The position numbers and the translations under genes were made by a program. A stretch of DNA of 37,195 bases. It comes from Pseudomonas rubra. GTDB taxonomy: Bacteria > Pseudomonadota > Gammaproteobacteria > Pseudomonadales > Pseudomonadaceae. The DNA lies in NCBI RefSeq assembly GCF_028656935.1, contig NZ_JAMDGZ010000081.1:1-37195 (forward strand), written 5' to 3'. Position 1 is the first letter of the stretch. Every line of letters starts with the position of its first letter. Under the pieces are notes generated by a model. The model was given only the letters and a program-made list of their open reading frames with translations. It did no database searches and had not been told where the DNA came from. This document shows positions 8,538 to 16,063 of this stretch, piece by piece.

Positions 8538-9474
8538 ACGGTGCTTGCTCCGCGATCCGGCCGGCGGTGCCTGCTCCTGCACACACCTGCAGCACCTTCT
8601 CGCGCAACCAGCGATGCCCCGCCTCCCCTTCACGGCGCTGGTGCCAGGTCTGTTGAAAGGCAAACGGCTTGATCGGCAACGGCGGCTCAAACCTGCGCAG
8701 GCGTGAATCCGCCTTGCCGCTGTCCAGGCTGCGCCGGGCCACGGTAAGGATCAGATCGGTCCCGGCAATCACCTCCTGGGCCGCCGCCCAATGCGGCAAG
8801 GCCAGCACCACCCTTCGCTGGGCGCCGATCGCCTTGAGGGCCAGATCAATCTCGTTGTCGATACCCGGGCGCACCGCCACCAGCACATGCGGCCGCGCCA
8901 ACCATTCCTCCAGGCTCAGCGCACCACGCGCCGGCAGGCTGCTGCGGTCGGCAATGCAAGTGAAGCGCTCCTCGAACAGGGTCTGCGCGCGCAGCTCAGC
9001 CGCCAGTTCAGGGAACACCGCCAGGGCCAGATCGGCTTCGCCATCGAACAGTTGACCGAGCATGGCCTCGCGGCTGCCCTGCGAGACGATCAGGTCAATG
9101 CCCGGCGCCTCTTCGCGCAGCATCCGCATCAAGCCCGGCAACACCACCCGGGCGCCGTAGTCCGACATCGCCAGGCGAAAACTACGCTGCGCGCGGCGCG
9201 GGTCGAAGCCTGGGCTACCCAGTAAGCCATCCAGTTGTTCCAGGGCCTGCTGCAGCGGTTCGATCAACGCCTGCGCCCGTGCGGTAACCTGCAAGCGCCC
9301 ACCACGACGCACCAGCAACGGGTCGCCAAACAGTTCGCGCAGTTGCGCCAGGGCGTGGCTGACCGCCGGCTGGCTGCGGTGCAGGCGCAAGGCCGCGCGC
9401 GAAACATGCTGCTCGGCGAGCAGGGCATGCAAGGTCAGCAGCAGGTTGAGGTCGATTCGGCGCAAGTCATCCAT
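8533..9474 (-). CDS. LysR-family transcriptional regulator
   Basis: A 313-residue LysR-type regulator. The winged helix-turn-helix is at residues 6-65 (IDLNLLLTLHALLAEQHVSR, AALRLHRSQPAVSHALAQLR, LFGDPLLVRRGGRLQVT). The periplasmic-binding-protein-like effector domain runs from about 92 to 300. The gene is divergent from a YdcZ-type membrane protein gene with 90 bp between start codons, the usual arrangement for a LysR protein and its target; the 9511-9526 motif could be its operator. The C-terminal end (CAGAGTAGRIAEQAPL) reads into a REP element, so the original stop may have been displaced by repeat insertion and the final 10-15 residues may be non-native. The co-inducer is unknown. Confidence 0.92.
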   Translation of the reverse strand: MDDLRRIDLNLLLTLHALLAEQHVSRAALRLHRSQPAVSHALAQLRELFGDPLLVRRGGRLQVTARAQALIEPLQQALEQLDGLLGSPGFDPRRAQRSFRLAMSDYGARVVLPGLMRMLREEAPGIDLIVSQGSREAMLGQLFDGEADLALAVFPELAAELRAQTLFEERFTCIADRSSLPARGALSLEEWLARPHVLVAVRPGIDNEIDLALKAIGAQRRVVLALPHWAAAQEVIAGTDLILTVARRSLDSGKADSRLRRFEPPLPIKPFAFQQTWHQRREGEAGHRWLREKVLQVCAGAGTAGRIAEQAPL

Positions 9475-9510
9475 CAGGCGAATAATTCCTGTGCAGCATT
9501 CGAATTTCCA

Positions 9511-9526
9511 TTATTTGGATGGATAA
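9511..9526. promoter_or_regulatory. Candidate LysR operator between divergent genes
   Basis: TTATTTGGATGGATAA is an inverted TTAT/ATAA repeat containing a T-N11-A arrangement, the loose consensus of LysR-type operators. It sits in the 90-bp space between the lysR and ydcZ-like start codons. The motif is weak and other placements are possible. Confidence 0.35.
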
Positions 9527-9564
9527 CCAAGACTTTGGCAAGCCACTTTTCAAGGAGTCTTGCC

Positions 9565-10047
9565 ATGAACCTGCCCGCAATCAGCGCCACCCTGCTGCCG
9601 TTGACCGTCGCCTTGCTGGCCGGCGCCGCCGTGCCCTTCCAGGCGGGTAGCAACGCCGCGCTGGGGCGGCTACTCGGGCATCCGTTATGGGCGTCGCTAG
9701 TATCGCTGGTGGTCAGCGTGCTGATGGTGATCCCGGCATTGCTGGTGCTGCGTGCCCCGCTACCGCAACTGGGCGCCGTGGCTCATGCCCCTTGGTGGGC
9801 ATGGCTCGGCGGCGTGGGCGGCGTCGCCTACATAACTGCCGCCCTGGTGTTGACGCCACGGCTGGGCGCCGCCGGCTTCATCGTCTGCGTGATTGCCGGC
9901 CAGGTGCTGTCTTCGTTGATCATCGACCAATGGGGTTTGATGGGTTTGCCCGAGCGCCCGGTCAACGGCTTGCGCCTGGCCGGGGTCGGGCTGATTGTGC
10001 TCGGCATGCTGGTGGTGCAGTGGGGCACCTCGACGTCGGGCCGCTAG
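9565..10047 (+). CDS. YdcZ-type (DUF606) DMT-superfamily membrane protein
   Basis: A 160-residue hydrophobic protein with five predicted membrane helices. The opening LTVALLAGAAVPFQAGSNAALGRLLGHPLWASLVSLVVS is the typical start of YdcZ/DUF606 proteins, which are half-size relatives of drug/metabolite transporters. GVGGVAYITAALVLTPRLGAAGF and VIAGQVLSSLIIDQWG are also family-like; paired Gly and Gln residues recur at the helix starts. The start is fixed by AAGGAG seven bases before the ATG; longer in-frame readings run into the divergent regulator and are not real. It is probably controlled by the adjacent LysR protein. The substrate is unknown. Confidence 0.88.
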   Translation: MNLPAISATLLPLTVALLAGAAVPFQAGSNAALGRLLGHPLWASLVSLVVSVLMVIPALLVLRAPLPQLGAVAHAPWWAWLGGVGGVAYITAALVLTPRLGAAGFIVCVIAGQVLSSLIIDQWGLMGLPERPVNGLRLAGVGLIVLGMLVVQWGTSTSGR

Positions 10048-10595
10048 ATGGCGTCCTTGTCGATCTGCACCGGTGCCGGGGGCTCGATGACTTTCTTCAA
10101 CTGAAAGTGCAGCTCAGGGCTCTGGATTGCATAGGCAATGGCCACGTTGAGTGCGATTGCCAGGCCACCATCGAGCAAGTGCCAGCCTGGCATCCGTGCG
10201 CCCTTGAACACCTGTCGACACCACCAGGCCTGCACCGCACAGAAAAAACCAACAGAGGCCAGCCAGAGGTAGTACCCGGGCCCAAAGCCGGTGACATCCA
10301 GAAAATCGTAACTGTGGTTGTTGGGCAGCCGTTCGACCAGCAACGAACTCAGGGCCAAGTACAAAGCGCCCAGGCCCAGCAGCAGCGACAGCCAGCGCCA
10401 GCGTCGATGCGCCAGGATTGCAAGGCCCAACAGCGGGTTGGCAAACCAGGCATAGATTTGCATGACCACGCCCCAGGGCCCGTACAGCATCGCCTGCAAG
10501 GCATGCAGGCGGCTACCGCCAGACAAATAGATGGCATCGAAGCACAGGCTCAGCACGAACAAGCCCAGGGTGATTGCCACATAAAAACGCGCCAT
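10044..10595 (-). CDS. Multi-pass membrane protein, downstream of a related gene
   Basis: An inner-membrane protein of 183 residues with five or six hydrophobic segments and no family I can name. I chose the ATG at 10595 because GGAGG lies six bases upstream and it overlaps the stop of the upstream gene as TGATG; this trims five residues from the longest reading. It shares layout and motifs with that upstream gene: FANPLLGLAIL against YANPLYFAALV, and GPGYYLWLASVGFF against GPGLLLGYYVWLLAMLVF. The pair therefore looks like a tandem duplication followed by divergence and is probably co-translated. Its end overlaps by four bases the stop of the convergent YdcZ-like gene. Confidence 0.75.
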   Translation of the reverse strand: MARFYVAITLGLFVLSLCFDAIYLSGGSRLHALQAMLYGPWGVVMQIYAWFANPLLGLAILAHRRWRWLSLLLGLGALYLALSSLLVERLPNNHSYDFLDVTGFGPGYYLWLASVGFFCAVQAWWCRQVFKGARMPGWHLLDGGLAIALNVAIAYAIQSPELHFQLKKVIEPPAPVQIDKDAI

Positions 10596-11140
10596 CAGTT
10601 GCCTCCACACGCGACACAGGGTGTTTGTGTCTGCTCGGGGATCGAGCGAAACGGCACTTTGCTCCAGGGTGTGAACGCCAGCGGCACAGTCACGACGATC
10701 CCGGCAATCAGCACCCAGGCGGGCCAGCCCAGCAGCGGTACCCTGCCACTGCCCGCAGGCTCATGCCGATAGCGCCACTGACCGAGGATGAACACCAGCA
10801 TCGCCAACAGCCACACATAGTAACCGAGCAGCAGCCCCGGCCCGTTGGCCGAATCGGGCACCGGGGTCCAGCCGAGCCAGCCCAGTGGCACCATCAGGCC
10901 ACTGAGCAACAGCGCCGCGCAGCCCAGGTAGAGGGCCACCCGCGGCTTTGTCCGGTGCATCACTAGAGCTGCGAAATACAGCGGGTTGGCGTACCAGAAG
11001 GAACCCGCCAGCGCCCCCAGGGCCAGTGCGTGCATGCCGCGCATCACATCGTGCTCGCGGGCGCAGGCCTGGAGGAACAGGCAAGTGATATAGCACGCAA
11101 GACTGAGGGTCAGATAGTTCAGGGGCACCAGTAAATCCAT
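10595..11140 (-). CDS. Multi-pass membrane protein, first of a related pair
   Basis: A 181-residue inner-membrane protein with about five hydrophobic segments (LTLSLACYITCLFLQA; ALGALAGSFWYANPLYFAALV; VALYLGCAALLLSGLMVPLGWLG; YYVWLLAMLVFILG; WVLIAGIVVTVPLAF). The C-terminus ends in CVACGGN, a small cysteine pair of unclear meaning. It is translationally coupled to the related gene downstream. The ATG at 11140 lacks an obvious Shine-Dalgarno, so another start is possible. No enzyme or transporter motif is visible; it could be a channel-like or accessory protein, but the sequence does not show which. Confidence 0.7.
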   Translation of the reverse strand: MDLLVPLNYLTLSLACYITCLFLQACAREHDVMRGMHALALGALAGSFWYANPLYFAALVMHRTKPRVALYLGCAALLLSGLMVPLGWLGWTPVPDSANGPGLLLGYYVWLLAMLVFILGQWRYRHEPAGSGRVPLLGWPAWVLIAGIVVTVPLAFTPWSKVPFRSIPEQTQTPCVACGGN

Positions 11141-11197
11141 TTGGCTGGTCGAAGAGCGCGCGACAATAACGCAGACAGCGCTGCCGCGCTTGAATAT

Positions 11198-11767
11198 TCA
11201 ACCTTCCAGCGGCGCCTGATCGAGCAGCAACCCGTATAAACCCGAGTCCGACAACTCACCGGCTACACACCAACGCTGGCGCAACAGCCCTTCGAGCACA
11301 AAGCCCTGACGTTCCAGAGTACGCGCCGAGCCGTGATTACGCGGGTCGATTTCGGCCTCCAGGCGCCGCAGGTGCAGGCCGTGGGCCAGGTAGTCGATGA
11401 AACTGGTGAGCGCCTCGTCCATGAAGCCACGGCCTTGTGCACTGCTGGCAAGGCAATAGCCAATTTCGCCACGGCGCGAGCCAGGGTCGAGGTTGAACAG
11501 CTGGGTCATGCCGATCAGTTCGCCATTGTCGCGCCGATAGATACCCAGTTTGAGCATCTGCCCGGCGGCATGGGCATTGCGGTCGTCGGCCAGTGCCGCC
11601 TGTGCCTCTGCCAGCACTTGCCAAGGGCCATGGTTCCAGTAACGCATGACCTGCGGGTCGGCCATGATGGCAAACCACGCTTGGGCATCGTCTGCCGCCA
11701 TCGGCCGCAGTTGCAAACGCGGGCTTTGCAGACACAGATCAGCGGGGAAACTGTACGTGTGGGTCAC
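11198..11767 (-). CDS. GNAT acetyltransferase, RimJ/RimL type
   Basis: A 189-residue acetyltransferase of the RimJ/RimL-like GNAT group, which transfers acetyl from acetyl-CoA to protein N-termini or small amines. Typical landmarks are SPRLQLRPMAADDAQAWFAI at the N-terminus, GELIGMTQLFNLDPGSRRGEIGYCL in the centre, the acetyl-CoA loop AQGRGFMDEALTSFIDYL, and the closing EAEIDPRNHGSARTLERQGF with its conserved N-x-x-S-x-x-x-L-E-x-x-G-F pattern. The start is GTG at 11767, supported by AGGAGG six or seven bases upstream. The gene is complete, unlike the broken GNAT at 164-656. The substrate cannot be predicted. Confidence 0.92.
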   Translation of the reverse strand: MTHTYSFPADLCLQSPRLQLRPMAADDAQAWFAIMADPQVMRYWNHGPWQVLAEAQAALADDRNAHAAGQMLKLGIYRRDNGELIGMTQLFNLDPGSRRGEIGYCLASSAQGRGFMDEALTSFIDYLAHGLHLRRLEAEIDPRNHGSARTLERQGFVLEGLLRQRWCVAGELSDSGLYGLLLDQAPLEG

Positions 11768-11821
11768 GCGGGACCTCCTGTCCGATTCATGAACCGCCCA
11801 GTGTACCCCTCAACCCACGCC

Positions 11822-12196
11822 TCAGGCGACTTCGGCGCCCTCGTCCGGCCAGATCGGCTCGTTGGCCTCCAAAGGCGGCAATCCATAGGCGGCGCGGGCG
11901 GCATCGCAACTGGTGTTGGCTTCGCCATTGACCCAGGCTGCGTCGAACTCCCGGCACGGGGTCGAGCGCTGCTCATACAAGGTGCAGCTCACACCTTTGC
12001 CAATTTCGCCTTCGAGCCCGATGCAGCGACACGGCTTGCTGTCGGTACCGATCATCGCCACGCGGCTGGGGCTGATCTGGACCACCAACTCGTCGGGCAC
12101 CACACCTCCGGCCGAGGTGCACTCACCCCAGAAGAAAGACACACGGAAATACCCGCAGCAGGCGCCGCAGTTCAAACAGGGATTATGTTCGGACAT
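11822..12196 (-). CDS. YkgJ-family cysteine-cluster protein
   Basis: A 124-residue protein with the YkgJ/CxxCxxCC zinc- or iron-cluster signature at the N-terminus (PCLNCGACCGYFRVSFF) and further cysteines in SKPCRCIGL, GVSCTLYEQRSTPCREF and ANTSCDAARAA. The eight to ten cysteines are in family-typical spacing, including the C-x-x-Y-x-x-R-x-x-x-C-R-x-F motif. The family is common in proteobacteria and its members probably bind a metal ion; no reaction is established for this subgroup. It stands alone on its strand, with a REP-pair region on its 5' side. The start has no strong Shine-Dalgarno, but the cysteine motif begins seven residues in, so the ATG at 12196 is plausible. Confidence 0.88.
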   Translation of the reverse strand: MSEHNPCLNCGACCGYFRVSFFWGECTSAGGVVPDELVVQISPSRVAMIGTDSKPCRCIGLEGEIGKGVSCTLYEQRSTPCREFDAAWVNGEANTSCDAARAAYGLPPLEANEPIWPDEGAEVA

Positions 12197-12344
12197 GATC
12201 AGAAGGGGGAGGTTGATTATCGTTATAGGGAGAAACCCGCCGCCATTCTATGCGTTGCCGCTTGTTTGAGAAGGGGGGTGATGCAGAAATATATCGCCGC
12301 TGACGGACGGTTGCATAGGCGCCCTGCCGGGGCTGCTACGCAGC

Positions 12345-12419
12345 CCATCGCCGGCAACGCCGGCTCCCACAATGGCCCTGGTGCACAGACCTTGTGGGAG
12401 CTGGCCTTGCCAGCGATGG
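12345..12419. repeat. Inverted REP pair (REPIN-like)
   Basis: Two arms in opposite orientation: one reads CGCCGGCAACGCCGGCTCCC from 12349, and the other runs from TTGTGGGAGCTGGCCTTGCC at 12392 into AGCGATGG. They are separated by about 20 bases and share the GGCTCCCACAA/TTGTGGGAGCT ends. The pair lies just downstream of the transaminase gene, where it could stop or stabilise the transcript. It is a different REP subtype from the ones at 8515 and 20921. Confidence 0.75.
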
Positions 12420-12436
12420 ACCGCAGCGCGGTCCCG

Positions 12437-13657
12437 TTACTTCTGGGTTGGCTTGGCACCTACCCCATCAGCCCGGAACATCTGCCGGATGCCGCGCACC
12501 GCCTGGCGAATGCGGTCCTGGTTCTCGATCAGGGCGAAGCGTACATGGTCGTCGCCATAATCACCAAAACCGATGCCCGGCGACACGCAGACCTTGGCCT
12601 CGGCCAGCAGTTTCTTGGCGAACTCCAGCGACCCCAGGTGTGCATACTCCTCAGGGATCTTCGCCCAGACGTACATCGAGGCCTTGGGGTTCTCAACCAT
12701 CCAGCCCAGCTCGTGCAAGCCCTTGACCAGCACATTGCGACGCTGGCGATACTGCTCGGCGATGTCGCGCACGCACTGCTGATCGCCTTCGAGCGCAGCA
12801 ATCGCCGCCACCTGCAACGGGGTAAAGGTGCCGTAGTCGTGGTAGCTCTTGATCCGTGCCAGGGCGTTGACCAGTTCAGGGTTGCCGACCATGAAGCCGA
12901 TGCGCCAGCCCGCCATGTTGTAGCTCTTGGACAGGGTGAAGAACTCCACAGCAATGTCCTTGGCGCCTGGCACCTGCATGATCGACGGCGCTTTCCAGCC
13001 GTCATAGACGATGTCGGCGTAGGCCAGGTCGTGGATCACCAGCACATCGTATTGCTTAGCCAGGGCCACCACCCGCTCGAAGAAGTCCAGCTCGACGCAC
13101 TGCGCAGTCGGATTGGAGGGGAAGCCGAGAATCATCATCTTCGGTTTCGGAATGGATTCGCGGATCGCCCGCTCCAGCTCGTTGAAGAAGTCCACACCCG
13201 GAATCAATGGCACCGAACGCACCTGGGCACCGGCAATCACCGCACCATAGATGTGAATCGGGTAGCTGGGGTTGGGCACCAGCACGGTGTCGCCATGGTC
13301 GAGGGTGGCGAGCATCAAGTGCGCCAGGCCCTCTTTGGAACCGATGGTGACAATGGCTTCGCTCTCCGGGTCGATCTCGACCTCGTAGCGCTCCTTGTAC
13401 CAGCGCGAAATGGCCCGACGCAGGCGTGGAATACCGCGGGAAGTCGAGTAGCCGTGGGTGTCTTCACGCTGGGCAACCTGCACCAGCTTTTCAACGATAT
13501 GCGCCGGCGTGGCCCCGTCGGGGTTGCCCATGCTCAGGTCGATGATGTCCTCGCCGCGACGGCGTGCAGCCATCTTGAGTTCGGCGGTGATGTTGAAGAC
13601 GTAAGGGGGGAGACGATCAATGCGCGCAAAGCGGCGCGGCGAACCTTGGTCAGCCAT
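12437..13657 (-). CDS. alaC: Alanine-synthesising PLP aminotransferase, AlaC-like
   Basis: Class-I pyridoxal-phosphate aminotransferase of 406 residues, closest by eye to AlaC, which makes alanine from pyruvate and glutamate. The N-terminus has RRFARIDRLPPYVFNITAEL and IDLSMGNPDGATPAHIVEKL. Other landmarks are VTIGSKEGLAHLMLA (cofactor phosphate loop), GFPSNPTAQCVEL with the substrate-carboxylate Asn, VIHDLAYADIVYDG with the PLP-pyridine Asp and Tyr, and LSKSYNMAGWRIGF, whose Lys forms the Schiff base. A C-terminal Arg is in VRFALIEN. I chose the ATG at 13657 because GAGGA lies about five bases upstream and the family start fits; an in-frame ATG 17 codons earlier is less likely. It is divergent from the Fur-boxed receptor gene. 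Confidence 0.92.
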   Translation of the reverse strand: MADQGSPRRFARIDRLPPYVFNITAELKMAARRRGEDIIDLSMGNPDGATPAHIVEKLVQVAQREDTHGYSTSRGIPRLRRAISRWYKERYEVEIDPESEAIVTIGSKEGLAHLMLATLDHGDTVLVPNPSYPIHIYGAVIAGAQVRSVPLIPGVDFFNELERAIRESIPKPKMMILGFPSNPTAQCVELDFFERVVALAKQYDVLVIHDLAYADIVYDGWKAPSIMQVPGAKDIAVEFFTLSKSYNMAGWRIGFMVGNPELVNALARIKSYHDYGTFTPLQVAAIAALEGDQQCVRDIAEQYRQRRNVLVKGLHELGWMVENPKASMYVWAKIPEEYAHLGSLEFAKKLLAEAKVCVSPGIGFGDYGDDHVRFALIENQDRIRQAVRGIRQMFRADGVGAKPTQK

Positions 13658-13813
13658 GGATTCCTCGAAGACGTAAGCGCCCGGAACCGTCCGAGCGACG
13701 TTGGCCACTGCGGTGGCCGAAGCAGACGATAGAGCCTTTGCCGGCGGCGTGTCCAGTGCCTGCGGAAAAATCCCTCACCCAGGCTGAGTTTTATGTTACA
13801 ACTTGACGGATCA

Positions 13814-13832
13814 AATGATAATCATTTGTATC
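13814..13832 (+). promoter_or_regulatory. Fur box overlapping the receptor promoter
   Basis: AATGATAATCATTTGTATC contains a perfect AATGAT-A-ATCATT palindrome and the GATAAT hexamer array of a Fur site. A TTGACG -35-like element at 13803 precedes it, so Fur would cover the spacer and -10 region. It lies about 40 bp before the receptor start codon and predicts induction under iron limitation. Confidence 0.8.
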
Positions 13833-13868
13833 ATTTCTATCGTTTTCCTGGCATTCAAAGGAACTGCA

Positions 13869-16055
13869 ATGCTGTCACCCTCCGCCAAGCGCCACCCTTT
13901 TAACCCAACACTGCTAGCCCTTGCCCTCTGCGCCGCCAGCAGCAGCCTGCAGGCAGCCTCATCCAGCGATGACACCGAAAATACCGACGACCGACATCAC
14001 AGTGTATGGGAACTTGGCGAAACCCATGTCATCAGCAACCAGTTAGGTACGGTGACCGAAGGCAGCGGCGGCTACACCCCTGGCACTATCGCCACCGCCA
14101 CTCGCCTGGTGCTGACCCCGAGGCAGACGCCGCAGTCAATCTCGGTAATCACCCGTCAGTTCATGGATGACTTCAACCTCAACGCCATCGACGAGGTGAT
14201 GCGCCATACACCGGGCATTACCGTCTCGACGCTGGACAGCGAGCGCACCACTTACTACGCCCGTGGCTACGCGATCAGGAACTACCAGTACGACGGCATT
14301 CCTACCCTGGACAACGGTGTCAACGCTGCCGGCAATAACCTCAGCGACACCGCCATCTATGACCGCATCGAAGTGATCAAGGGCGCCAACGGCTTGCTCT
14401 CCGGGGCCGGCAGGCCCGGTGCGGCGATCAACTTCGTGCGCAAGAAACCCACCGCCGACTTCAACGCCCATCTTGGCGCCAGCGGCGGCTCATGGGACAA
14501 CTATCGCAGCGAACTTGACGTTTCTGGTGCGCTTAACGAAAGTGCCAGCGTGCGGGGTCGAGCCGTGGCCGTCTTGCAGGACAAGCATTCGTTCCTGGAT
14601 CACTATGAACGCAAGACCAGCGTCTATTACGGCATCGTCGAAATGGACCTGGATGACGCCACCCTGCTGACGCTCGGCGCCGATTATCAGGACAACGACC
14701 CCAGGGGTTCCAGCTGGGCGGCGATCCCCATGTTCAACAGCGACGGCAACCTGAACAAGGTCTCGCGCTCGTTCAACCCGGGGGCGCAATGGAGCCGCTG
14801 GGAGCAATACACCCGCACGGTATTTGCCAGCCTGGAACACCACTTTGCCAATGACTGGGTGAGCAAGTTCGAGCTCAGCCACAAACTCAATGGTTACCAC
14901 GCAAGGCTCGGCTCGCTCAGCGGCGGCGCGCCTAATCCGCGTACAGGCAGCGGCAGCACCCTGTACTCGGGCAAGTTCACCGGCGAGACCAAGACCGACA
15001 CCGCAGAACTCTACGCCACCGGCCCGTTCGAGCTGCTCGGTCGCGAGCACGAGCTGGTGGTCGGCACCAGCTATTCGCGGGCCAGGTTTGATGCCAAGGC
15101 CTACAACGCGGCAGCGGGTTACGACAACCGTGTCGACAACTTCTACACCTGGGATGGCAACATTGCCGAACCCGCCTGGGACTTGGCTCGCACCGACGAC
15201 CAGACCACCCGCCAGACCGCCAGCTACATCACCGCACGCTTCAAGCCCAGCGATGACCTGGCGCTGATCCTCGGTAGCCGCTTCGCCAACTTCACGCGCT
15301 CCGGTGACAGCAACCAGAAAGAAAGCGGGCGCGCCGTGCCATACGCGGGCATTGTCTACGACCTGAATCCGACTTATTCGGTCTATGCCAGCTACACCAG
15401 CATCTTCGAACCGCAGTCCAGCGAGGACCGCTTCGGCAAAATGCTCGAGCCTAACGAGGGCGACAACTATGAGGTCGGCCTCAAGGGCGAATGGTTCGAC
15501 GGGCGCCTCAACGCTAGCCTTGCGTACTTCGAGATTCACGAAGACAACCGCGCCGAACAGGACCGCAGCGGCCAGCCTTCGCTGGTGCTGAGCCCCTATA
15601 TCGCCACCAAGGCCAAGTCCAAAGGTTACGAAGCGGAGATTTCCGGCGAACTGGCCCCAGGCTGGCAGGTGCAGGCCGGCTACACCCATAAAATCATTCG
15701 TGATGGCGATGGTGACAAGATCTCCACTTGGGAGCCCGAAGACCAGGTCAGTCTGTTCTCCAGCTACAAGTTGCCAGGAGCCCTGGAGCACGTGACCGTG
15801 GGCGGTGGTGCACGTTGGCAGGGCAAATCGTGGCAATCGGTGCGCAACCCGGTTCGCGGCAGTGAAGACTACACCCAAGAGGCCTACTGGCTGGTTGACC
15901 TGATGACCCGCTACCAGTTCAGCGACAACCTTTCAGGCCAGGTCAACCTGAACAACCTGTTCGACAAGAAGTACTTCACCAACGTCGGCTTCTACAACTC
16001 CTACTACTACGGTGACCCGCGCAATGTGAGTGTCAGCGCACGCTACGACTTCTAA
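13869..16055 (+). CDS. TonB-dependent siderophore receptor without signalling domain
   Basis: Outer-membrane ferric-siderophore receptor of 728 residues. A signal peptide ends near residue 30 (SLQAA-SSS). There is no STN domain: the short linker carries a TonB-box-like ELGETHVISNQ and leads directly to the plug (RQTPQSISVITRQFMDDF, TPGITVSTLDSERTTYYARG, NGLLSGAGRPGAAINFVRKK). A beta barrel follows, ending SVSARYDF with the required C-terminal Phe. I chose the ATG at 13869 because AAGGA lies just upstream and the signal peptide fits; an in-frame ATG at 13812 would run through the Fur box. The barrel pattern resembles FhuE/FoxA-like receptors. Its stop is 8 bp from the convergent hydrolase gene that ends the isocyanide locus, so it may import that locus's product, though this is inference. 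Confidence 0.95.
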   Translation: MLSPSAKRHPFNPTLLALALCAASSSLQAASSSDDTENTDDRHHSVWELGETHVISNQLGTVTEGSGGYTPGTIATATRLVLTPRQTPQSISVITRQFMDDFNLNAIDEVMRHTPGITVSTLDSERTTYYARGYAIRNYQYDGIPTLDNGVNAAGNNLSDTAIYDRIEVIKGANGLLSGAGRPGAAINFVRKKPTADFNAHLGASGGSWDNYRSELDVSGALNESASVRGRAVAVLQDKHSFLDHYERKTSVYYGIVEMDLDDATLLTLGADYQDNDPRGSSWAAIPMFNSDGNLNKVSRSFNPGAQWSRWEQYTRTVFASLEHHFANDWVSKFELSHKLNGYHARLGSLSGGAPNPRTGSGSTLYSGKFTGETKTDTAELYATGPFELLGREHELVVGTSYSRARFDAKAYNAAAGYDNRVDNFYTWDGNIAEPAWDLARTDDQTTRQTASYITARFKPSDDLALILGSRFANFTRSGDSNQKESGRAVPYAGIVYDLNPTYSVYASYTSIFEPQSSEDRFGKMLEPNEGDNYEVGLKGEWFDGRLNASLAYFEIHEDNRAEQDRSGQPSLVLSPYIATKAKSKGYEAEISGELAPGWQVQAGYTHKIIRDGDGDKISTWEPEDQVSLFSSYKLPGALEHVTVGGGARWQGKSWQSVRNPVRGSEDYTQEAYWLVDLMTRYQFSDNLSGQVNLNNLFDKKYFTNVGFYNSYYYGDPRNVSVSARYDF

Positions 16056-16063
16056 CTGCACCC

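Noticed and set aside
11333..13732. A 799-codon forward open frame
   Set aside because: It runs antisense through the GNAT, YkgJ and transaminase genes, all with strong family motifs; GC-rich DNA often leaves such antisense frames open.
14490..15878. A 462-codon reverse open frame
   Set aside because: It lies entirely antisense to the TonB receptor barrel and has no domain-like pattern.
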